From Canna indica (taxonomy: Eukaryota; Streptophyta; Magnoliopsida; Zingiberales; Cannaceae): a stretch of 64,000 nucleotides of DNA. Below are positions 55,816-64,000 of this stretch, one piece after another. Every line of letters starts with the position of its first letter. Positions within the stretch are counted from its first letter, which is position 1. Under the pieces are notes generated by a model. The model searched no databases. It saw nothing but the letters and a program-made list of their open reading frames with translations, and had not been told where the DNA came from. Where the stretch lies: NCBI GenBank assembly GCA_034359265.1, contig CP136890.1, positions 45,916,501 to 45,980,500 on the forward strand, written 5' to 3'. A program made the position numbers and the translations under genes.

Positions 55816-56926
55816 AACTATTGGGCCTGGTCGGATCAGACCCAACAGTGCCCCACCGTTCACCCAGAACCAAACCATGCGGCCCCCGCCCAGGGTGTTC
55901 CGCCCACGCAACACCTTTGAGTCGGACTCAAGCTAAACCAGACGGCCCCATCCAGAGGACCAACCCAATCAAACATGGACTCCTACATCCTCCCTTATCA
56001 CGAGGGACATACCATCATAAACCCATCATCTCTGGGATTAGCCTCGATCCATTATGGGCAATAATCCTTGTGAGATTATCGGGTAGCATGATCATCTCCA
56101 CCTGCAATATTTACAGACGCGACACACCGAGGTAACCCTAAGTTCCAATTTCTGTAACCTCCACCTTGGAGCCACCCTGACTTGGGCATCGGAGTATCTT
56201 TTGCAGTCCCCCCTCCCCCGGCGCTGAACCAGAGACGTAGACGCACCAGACCGGACTGAAAGACCTCGACTCTCAAACAGGAACATTTGGCGCCCACCGT
56301 GGAGCCGAGTAAATCTTACCTCCCCCACAATGGTTGGAACCTGGACCAATCGATTGCCGCCGCATGCCAATGACAAAGACCTAACAACGACGATCAACCG
56401 CAACCTATTGACATTGAAACAGTAAGGAGCGATGCTCCGGGACCGACTCCCCTTTTTTCCTGAAGAGCCCCGACAAAAGAGCAGACGAAACAAAAGCACA
56501 ACATCAACAACCAACGACGCGGGCCGAATTACCGACGCAGCCTTAGGGATAGCCCTGGCTGAACATGAATGCTACAGTCTAAAGCATGCAGAACCCAACC
56601 ACTCAGAAAGAAGGAGCCTACTCTCCATCCTCTGAGATGAAATTTCCAGCACTCCTCGATCGAAAGAAGGCATGGCTCGGGCGACCGACTCTGCGCTCTA
56701 CTGAGCTTTTCCAATCTTCCTAGGAAAGGCCGCTCTACTATGGTTCTCATCCCTCCCACCAGGATCGATCAACTCCTTTGATGACCTTTCTCAGGTCTTC
56801 CTCCAGTGGTTCACCAGATCACGACTATATAACAAAATAGGAGCAGCCCTACACTACATCAAGCAGGGGGAACATGAGCCCCTAAGAGAATACCCAAGTA
56901 GGTACCACGCCATAACCTCTGATATT
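55816..56926 (+). mobile_element. Tat-like gypsy 5' end: LTR, PBS and gag start
   Basis: LTR remains (about 55816-56285) end AACAGGAACA. The PBS-type TGGCGCCCACCGTGG at 56288-56302 is typical of Tat/Athila-side gypsy elements. ATG at 56331 (MVGTW) begins a degenerate gag. It ends in words like REYPSRYHAITSD read across frames at 56880-56926, a capsid landmark of this lineage. It is interrupted there by LINE B. Confidence 0.75.
56331..56926 (+). pseudogene. Tat-like gag start (broken)
   Basis: A starting MVGTWTNRLPPHAND is followed by stops. The stretch from 56640 on matches a capsid region only in pieces: a SRIDQLL-like motif, PPVVHQITTI in a shifted frame, and the REYPSRYHAI landmark at the end. 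This gag would form the particle of a Tat/Ogre-type element. The rest of the element is not visible beyond LINE B, so it may continue outside the window or be lost. The lineage call rests on the PBS and the landmark and is moderately sure. Confidence 0.6.
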
Positions 56927-58504
56927 TTTTTTTTGCAACAAGGCAAGTGTATATGTATTAATAATGAAAAGGATGTGTACATGAAAAATTCAGTAGCCAA
57001 TCACCCTAGGACAAAAGAGTTGTGAATCTCACCTTCGGAATTGCCATCAACAAGGTCGAGACCCAAAACCTAGAGGTGATGGTCCTGCTACGATAAAAGT
57101 GTAGCAATCAAAAAGAAAAACATATCCCATGGCCCGGGATAGGCACACAAGTCATGATGACTCAAAACTCACAAAAAGACAAAAATAAGCAATAAGTACT
57201 AAGTCCCACGACCCGAGAAAGGCAATAACCACAAAGTGATAATAAATTGTAAATCCTCGGGCGATCATCGGTAGCCGATCAGTCTGCTGACTCTAGGAGA
57301 ATACGTCCTCTCCTGCTCCGGATATCGTGAGTGATTGCTCCAGCTAGGATTTCCCATGTTGTCTTTTGCTCATCATGCATTATGTGATTCTGTTCAGTCC
57401 AGATGTGATATATCGAAGTGGTGAGGGAGAGTTTCCTTAGATTTTTTTGCCTCAGAGGATCCCATGAAGTGATGAAGGAGCCAAACCCGATTACTAGACC
57501 ATGTTCTTCTACGAGGCCTCAGGTTGCACCTTTTGAGCACCTTCCCCATACTCTAGCAAATATTGTGACAGAGATAGCACATATTTGGGGCATGTCGACC
57601 CCAAGCCTGCATACGGTCAAAAGTAGGAAGTCTATCCCAAAAAGCCAATCAATTAAATGAATACCGAGGGATATGATTCTTGAACCAGACCAACTCATGC
57701 CAATCAACATTTGGTTCAGTAGAGGCCAAAGTATCGTACGCGGATCTGAGAGTGAACTGTCCAGAGGGGGAGGCGCTCCAAAGGATATTATCATAGCTAT
57801 GATTGTTCAAGGTATGAATGTATTGGAGCTTCTGCCAGGCCTCGTAGAGGCAAGAGTGTTGATAGGTAGTTATGTCCCATCCAGTAGAAGGTCTGAGTAG
57901 TGATACGCTATCTCTAGCAGATACAAGGACACTGTATGGGTAGCGCTCAACAATATGAATAAAAATTTCATCTGGATGCTAAGGTTCATGTCATAGCATT
58001 GTAGATATGTCATTTCCAATCCTATGTGTGACGTGAGGCCGTGTTAGGTGCCATACATTAAAAATGCTCCTCGTCGCCCACGAAATCACGGCTGGTGTGC
58101 GGCGGGTCCAAATGGAGTCTGATCTTAGGAAATTACTGTGCATGCATCTCAACCAGAGAGACTCTTTTCTGGAAGCAATGGCCCACACATATCTCATTAA
58201 GCATGTTTGGTTAAGCTTTCTAATATTTCTCAAGTCAAGTCCTCCTTTCTCCTTTGGCTTGCAAATTGAAAGCTAAGCAATTCGATGGTTACATTTTTGG
58301 GCTCCACCAGACCAAAGGAAACGGGCAAGGAGTTGTTCAATGTGAATAATAACCTGCTGAGGCAATGAAAAAGAGGAGCACCAGTATAAGATTTTTCCCA
58401 TCAGCACAGATCTGATTAGCTCCAAGCGGCCAGCATAAGATAGGCATTTGCTAGTCCACCCTTTAATTTTTCCTTCGATTCTGTCAAGCAGGGGGTGGCA
58501 GTCC
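56927..58504 (-). mobile_element. LINE B, partial L1 (minus strand)
   Basis: A T-run at 56927-56936 followed by GCAACAAGGCAAGTG marks the poly-A end. The 3' UTR and the end of ORF2 follow: a zf-RVT-like part near 57600-57400 and the RT-thumb words MRNIRKLNQTCLMRYVWAIASRK (parts RNIRKLN, YVWAIASRKESLW) at about 58233-58180. It stops abruptly at 58504 where a copia LTR begins. The upstream part of the LINE probably lies beyond the copia element, outside the window. Confidence 0.88.
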
Positions 58505-60061
58505 TGTTGGGATGGGAATAAGAAAACGCAGCGGAAATAATAATTTAAAAATTTGAAACCATCTCAAAAATAGTGATCTACTTTACCAATATTAAGGAAT
58601 TCAATCAACATCGGAAATGTAGGAGAAGGTATACCTCAAACCACAGTCAGTATGGCTGATCCCATTCTCGTCTTGGGACGCGCACATGCACGTCCTCCAA
58701 CGATAGTCCACACCAAGCACCTAGCAACAATAGGGGCAGCGAACATCGGGGCTCATTGTGGCTCAACGTAGAAGCTTTCTCAATCCCGAAATCCACCTAG
58801 GCAAGGCCGGCCCTTCCACCAAGAATCGAGCACCAAAAAGGGAGGAAGAGGGGATGAGAAAACCAAGGAACGAGTGGGTAAATAAAAGAATACCTCACTG
58901 TCGACTCCTCCAAGAAGATGAAGTAAGTGGCACACCTAAGTAGAAGATACCTTCAATTTGGCTTCGTGAAAGACCTGGAAGGAGGAAGTGAATGGCCGGC
59001 CACCAATGGAGAGGAGGAAGAACTAATTCACCAACCCCTACCAATGGAGTGCTCGGCCACCATTTATAGAGAGGGGGCGGTTAGAAGGTAGAAATTAATT
59101 AATCCAATAAAATATAAACTTTAATTTATCTTCATAAATTAAGAGCCTACAAATAAGAATGATAAATTATCTAAACAAACCAATTCCTTCAAAGGTAGGA
59201 AAGTGTGAGGTTCAATTTACAAGGATCAAATGCCCTTCGGTGATTAGTTATTGTGCAACTAAATCCCTCGGTTACAATGTCTCGAAGTCGGCTAGGGTAC
59301 AGAAGAAGTGTCAAACCCTAATACTGATTCATATGTATTCCACCCGCCAAGATGTCATCTCAATAATAAAACATCAAAAATATATTTCTAACCTTCATGT
59401 CTACTCTAGCTAGAGATTCTCGAGTCGACACTTGCAGGGACACATAGGACATTATCTCCTCTTACTCGGAGTAATCGATTCCATGTTGATTGTTTACCTA
59501 CCTCCATGAATGCTTCCCCATGCCCAGTAACACCCGACACATGACGCTGCGGGCCACGTAGGGATAGAACCAAAGAAATGGGCCGTCACTCACAAGGTAA
59601 CCATGACAACCTCATGTCCAAGGACTGCTTGCACCTACTATCACCCGAGGAACATCCTATTGACACTCATGTAAGGATTCTATTCTGTGTTCCTCGTGTA
59701 CGTCTGTTCAATGATCACCTACACTTGTACATTAAAGACGGGTCATAGGTAACTGCGAGATCAGCTACCCCCTATTGTATAGGGCATATAACAAGTGCAC
59801 TAGTCTATCTGAAATCATCAATCTCCTGATCGGTGATCCTATGACTAGGAACATTTAGAACATGGGCATCTAGATTCTAAGCCTCACTGACATGATCTCA
59901 TCATGGCCTTAGAATCGTTTGCCCGAATTCTTGGGGTTTATCATAATCTTTATAAATAAAGATACAACATATAATGAAAAGTTGCCTCATTAAGTTGATT
60001 ACCCTTGAATAGTCCCCAAACACATCGATATGTGATTGGTTCAAGGGCACTATTCCTTTCA
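58505..60061 (-). repeat. Copia element 4 3' LTR
   Basis: Boundaries TGTTGGGATGGG (58505) and CCTTTCA (60061), or TGAAAGG...CCCAACA in element sense; 1,557 bp. It resembles 43915-46066 over most of its length but lacks the AT-rich expansion and 97-bp duplication seen there, which explains the shorter size. Confidence 0.88.
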
Positions 60062-60075
60062 ATCTCTCACTTGCA
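60062..60075 (-). other. Polypurine tract of copia element 4
   Basis: Minus-strand reading GCAAGTGAGAGAT before the LTR start TGAAAGG, matching the copy at 43901-43914. Confidence 0.85.
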
Positions 60076-60299
60076 CTTTAGCCAATCATCCTGGTATGTG
60101 TATACCAAATTTCAGTGGTAATCGAATATGCTGTTGTGGTAATCAGTTTAATCTATATTAATGTCTTTCAGTCATCACCTCTTTCCAACGACGAGGTGAC
60201 ACCGCCTTTTAAGAAAAGCAATGATGTTCACGGGATCTTAGTTCCTTAACTTTGAGCAATAGTCCTAGTATTGTCATACAATACCGGTGTTGAACTGGC

Positions 60300-62700
60300 A
60301 ACCACATGAACAACTCCCACTAAATGATAAACTCCTTTATCCAATGCTTTCCTAAGCGGCAGAGTAAGTAGCAAAGCACAAAGCCTTGGTCATCTTATCG
60401 GTTACAGTACCCAGCTAGGAACACTTTTCTGCTTACCGCACCACCATTAAAGGTATCCTTATACCATCATATGGTTTCATTGTAGTATAGAACACCTCTT
60501 ATCCTTCTCAAGTGCCTGAGAGAGTTCTCCATTTGCTCTTTAATGTTATTCTCCAGGGTTTTGCCCAAAAACTGCTAGATACCTCTAGGGTATAAGCAAA
60601 TATCAAGCCAATTGCAAAGCACCGCATGATGGATTTCACTGTCGAAGCATAATGGATCATTCTCACCCTTTCTCATTCCTCGGATGTCTAAGGAGACATC
60701 ATCTTGAAGAGACTGATGCTATGACTCATAGGCAAGTAACCTCTCTTTTACTGCCTTCTATGCTAAACCTCCTTAGCATTGTACCAATATACATGGGCTA
60801 GGGCAATCCTGGCATCCTTTCAGACCTATTCCCAATAGATCTTAATACCGAGTATATAGGAGGCCTTTCCCAGATGTACCATGGAGAATCAATATGGGTA
60901 ATAACTGGAGTATGGGAACTTGTTTTTCCCACAAGTATGTCATACAATATGACTATACTCCCACTAAACACCTTGTCTATACAATGTTCAACCACATTTT
61001 TGATAAAATCAAAACCCTTTTGACTATCTCTTCAAAACGGATGTTTCAACTCTTCGATGCTAGCTGTAGTCCATAAATGGACCTTTGCTGCTTGCATACC
61101 TTACTTGGTCCAACTGAGGATACGAACTCCTTTGGCTATGTCATATAGACTTCTTCATAACGGAATAACACAGTCTAGACACCCACTAGCTAGATCTCGT
61201 ATTCATAGTACGCACTGATGGCTAGCAATATCTTGATGGACTTGAGCGTTGGAACTGGTGAGAATGTCTTATTGCAGACAAGCTATTGTTTGGATTAGAT
61301 TTTATTCACAACCAGTCTGATCTTATAGGTCCACATCTTGCAGGCTGCTCAGATCTTTCCTAAAGATCCACCTACAACCTATAGGAGTTATCCTTTTTGA
61401 GCCGATCAACCAAAGTTCATACTTGGTTTGAGTCCAGTTTGGATATGCATAATGCCACCGTATAGTGTCAACATATTTGACCAGTAAGAGATTACAGATT
61501 GCCTGAATCTAGATCATACCCTATGGCTAGATATCATCACTCATGCAGTCTACGTAGTCACCTAAAAGAGTGATGGGAAGTAATAATTACATCAATTGGT
61601 TTAACTTGTGGACTTTCCACTAGTTGTTGCGATTTTATTTGTGGTTGCTGAACTTCACCAAATTCAACATATCTTCCACTCACACTTTCCTCGAAAAACT
61701 TCTTTTTTTCAGAAAATTGTGACAAAATTGCTTTTGTTCAATTAGGAGAACTTGATACCCAAAACACTTTTAAGGGTATGCCTCAACATTTGCACCTGGT
61801 CAAGTTTGTCATACTTAGGCAACCCCAAATCATGAGAGGTCTCAAACTCGGTTTCTTGTCATTCCATATCTTATATGATATATCAGAGACATACAAACTT
61901 ATGGCCGCTACAATAGCTTATCCCCTAAAAAGAGACTGGAAGCTAAGTATGGATTACATCATATCCAATAGGGTGTGATTCCTCCTTTCAGACACACCAT
62001 TGTGTCAGGAAGGGTCCATAAAGCGACAATCTTATTATCTTCGAGATAATTCACAAACCTAGTTGATAGGTATTCTCTGCCTCGATCCAATTGACGGCCT
62101 ATAATACTTTTTCCAATATCTTTCTTTAACTTCACCTTCATACTCCTTAAACGATTCAAAGGTATCGAGTTTGTGCCCAAACAAGTGGATGTACCCGTGC
62201 CAAATCATATCATAGGAGTATTCTTTCTGGCTTGAGTTGTTATAGGCCAACTCTAATCAACTCAGCAAGCCTTTCGCCAAGTTTGGTGAACAGAGACTCG
62301 ATCAGAATATTCTTGAGACACACTTCTCAAGTTCTAACTGCGATTCATAATCGTCCAAAGTCATAAAAGCCAAAAGTAGGTGAGGTTAATTTTATCTGTT
62401 TGTGCATTCGTACCAAAAATATTTATCATTAACTTTAAAAAACCATTAAAACAATTGAAATTGGTCCAGTCGCATGTAACTCATCAGAATGGTTCATGCG
62501 GCAACTATTGCCTTTGAAAGAACTTTTCACAACCTTGTTTAGATAACAAAGGAAAAATGACGTTCTTTTATTAACACTGGAGCAAATCAATTACAACGGT
62601 CTTGTTGAATAGAAAGACTTATACGATAGGTTCCTACAGCTAAGGCTACAACTCATGCGTCTATTGCCTTCCCGAAGGTCGTAGTCGCCTTTTGTCAAGT
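60300..62700 (-). pseudogene. Copia pol relics (minus strand)
   Basis: Degenerate coding in element order from 62700 down. A post-integrase/integrase zone includes DRGREYLSTRFVNYLEDNKIVALWTLP (parts DRGREYLS and NKIVALWT), read at about 62090-62010. This corresponds to the D..RGGEYLS...GI.......P core of copia integrase. RT and RNase H words appear at 61270-60800, close to those of the plus-strand relative at 42690-43200. Stops are frequent. No functional product is possible. The alignment to the relative in the window is what supports the call. Confidence 0.75.
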
Positions 62701-62749
62701 CTCCTACTTTTCTTCTTCTCCTGCAACATCTTGCAAATGATGATTCATA

Positions 62750-63397
62750 TCAAATACCCGGTATCGAATACCACAAAGTAGAGTTTAATGACGATGTATT
62801 TTCTATAACGTACGCGCCTGAAGCGGTGGTTTCAAAAACCATCTTCAGTTTTAACTCTGCAAAATACTCCTTGTAATTGTACTTCCAGTGGTCATTTTTA
62901 CCACAATGGTAGCAGGTGCTATTGAGAATAACTTTCCCTTTCTTCTTGATATTTCTCATGGGTTTCACAGTTCTGCTTTTCGCTTTGTTCTTAACAGAGT
63001 ATAACTTTGCCTCAGAGGCATCTCCCACTAACAAGACTGTGTCCTTACCCTTCATAAGGTGGGGCTCAATAGTCTTCAACATATTAAGGAGCTCGGGAAG
63101 CGAGATGTCCTGCTTGTTTATGTGGAAGTTATCAACAAACTGTGAAAATGAATCCGTAAGGGATTGGAGTACTAAGTCCTGACTTAGTTCCCTGTCCATG
63201 GAGAACCCCGACCTCTATAACTCCTCAATCAAATTGATTAGTTTGAGGACATGGGTATCTGGATTCGAGAGAATCAAGAATGTGAGATAGATTCTCATAA
63301 ATGAGGACGATCCTCAAATTTTGCATTCAATTGACATAATTTGGTCCAGTTAATTTATTTTCATTGATAAAGCAATCTAACGATAGTAAAGATGACA
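62750..63397 (-). pseudogene. Copia gag (UBN2 type) with internal deletion
   Basis: The minus-strand ATG at 63397 gives MSSLLSLDCFINENKLTGPN, then a stop in place of the conserved W, NLRIVLIYENLSHILDS. A jump to DTHVLKLINLIEEL follows, skipping about 290 bp present in the plus-strand relative. From 63199 the frame is open: MDRELSQDLVLQSLTDSFSQF, NKQDISLPELLNMLKTIE, VLLVGDASEAKLYSVKNKAK, then a zinc knuckle CYHCGKNDHWKYN whose fourth ligand is Tyr or Asn instead of Cys. The protein family is the UBN2-type copia capsid. The deletion and the damaged knuckle mark it as inactive. Confidence 0.87.
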
Positions 63398-63494
63398 TGA
63401 TATGCTACAAAGAAATAAAGACATGAATGAGAACATATTCTACATGCATGTTTAATGAGGTCTTTCACTAATTTTCGCACTTCCATAATACCCT

Positions 63495-63882
63495 AGCAAG
63501 TAAACAGGAGGTTAGAATTGATGTAAATTCGTAAGTACGGGTTATAATTTATGCAAATTAAAATGTGGGTTAGATTTATTAATTTCGTTGAAGTATGAGT
63601 TAGATTTGTCAATTTTTTCAAAAAAAAACAACTTAATTTATATTTTTTTATTCTTTTGGAATAGGCTGACGTGGCAAGTTCAGATTAAAAAAATATAAAC
63701 CAAGTTGCTAACTAGGATGCCATGTCAGCAAATAACAGCGTGATTAACAGCAAGTAGATGGAAGGTTAGAATTGATATAAATTCGTAAGTACGGGTTATA
63801 ATTGATGGAAATTAAAAGGCGGGTTAGATTTGTTAATTTCGTCAAAGTATGGGTTAGATTTGTCAATTTCCCTTTTTTTTGT
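63495..63882. repeat. Direct-repeat pair in the copia 4 leader region
   Basis: A block of about 110-125 bp starting AGCAAGTA...GGTTAGAATTGAT occurs at 63495-63620 and 63758-63882. Between them GCTGACGTGGCA (63666) faces TGCCATGTCAGC (63720), a short inverted repeat. This looks like a small insertion in the leader. The remaining sequence to 64000 has nothing that I recognise. Confidence 0.75.
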
Positions 63883-64000
63883 ATTTTTTAGAATTGCTTA
63901 GGAGCATTAGATGACATCTATATTAGAGTGTGTGTCTCAACTGAAGATAAACCTCGTTATCGCACTCATAAAGGGGAGATTGCCACTAACGTATTGGGTG

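Larger units (their letters stand above)
58505..64000 (-). mobile_element. Copia element 4 (minus strand), runs off the right edge
   Basis: The 3' LTR (58505-60061), PPT (60062-60075), pol relics (60300-62700), gag (62750-63397) and a leader with repeats (63398-64000) lie in element order from right to left. It is the same family as copia element 3 (40.3-46.1 kb) in opposite orientation. The 5' LTR lies outside the window. Confidence 0.88.

Noticed and set aside
55684..56135. ORFs of 78-104 codons
   Set aside because: They cross the boundary between the copia 3' LTR and the Tat-like LTR, so they cannot be genes of either.

Overview
The window is a plant nuclear repeat block. It has no host gene that I can support. 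The lineage is read from its contents: decayed Ty1-copia and Ty3-gypsy LTR retrotransposons, L1-type LINEs, an En/Spm (CACTA) transposon, a hAT transposon of the BED/DUF659 type, an AT-rich satellite, and a small plastid DNA insertion carrying psaC. The psaC C-terminus ([13 protein letters not shown]) is the form I recall from non-grass angiosperms, so a non-grass flowering plant is most likely. I cannot name the species.

Layout. 1-12811: a minus-strand SIRE-like copia element whose gag is split by a full-length L1 LINE (1303-11533). A 3.56 kb CACTA element (5453-9010, TSD TTC) sits inside that LINE. 12891-25306: large gypsy LTRs in both orientations. The minus-strand one (LTR B) is split by a hAT element (17183-24463), which itself carries a gypsy solo LTR (17895-20257) and a copia solo LTR (20894-22254). 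25307-31399: a satellite of about 292 bp per unit, split by a 2.7 kb solo LTR (26511-29221, TSD AGTTT). 31400-37213: chimeric Tekay/Del-like gypsy remains in the order pol, LTR, pol, LTR, PBS, gag, so two elements share one LTR. 37196-40270: scrambled pieces, namely a palindromic repeat cluster, Tat-like LTR pieces, a copia linker piece, a Tat-like RT in minus orientation, and an orphan stretch. 40270-46066: a decayed copia element (+). 46067-55815: a second SIRE-like copia (+) carrying a 5'-truncated LINE (TSD of 13 bp), the psaC insertion and another gypsy solo LTR (TSD CTTGG). 55816-56926: start of a Tat-like gypsy. 56927-58504: truncated LINE (-). 58505-64000: a copia element (-) of the same family as the one at 40.3-46.1 kb.

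Best lead. The gypsy LTRs share an unexpected internal organisation. A splice-donor-like site (AG|GTGAGTGG) lies in the first third, a splice-acceptor-like site (TTTTGCAG|AG) lies about 300-420 bp before the LTR end, and between them is an array of tandem stem-loops. In LTRs A and D the loops have a constant core (GTTCGG ... CCCGAT), while the outer stems differ from unit to unit with paired changes on both arms. The F/H/I group has two related hairpins with a paired stem swap, and LTR B has a different 56-bp hairpin array at an equivalent place. This suggests an intron-like leader inside the LTR carrying a selected RNA fold. I read this from the sequence by eye. Transcript data and a covariance test would decide it.

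Almost every coding region is broken by stops and frameshifts. The longest open pieces are a gypsy integrase-chromodomain segment (31410-32654), the hAT transposase N-terminal two thirds (22426-23478), the CACTA transposase (7051-8421) and copia gag/RT segments at 47.5-51.3 kb.
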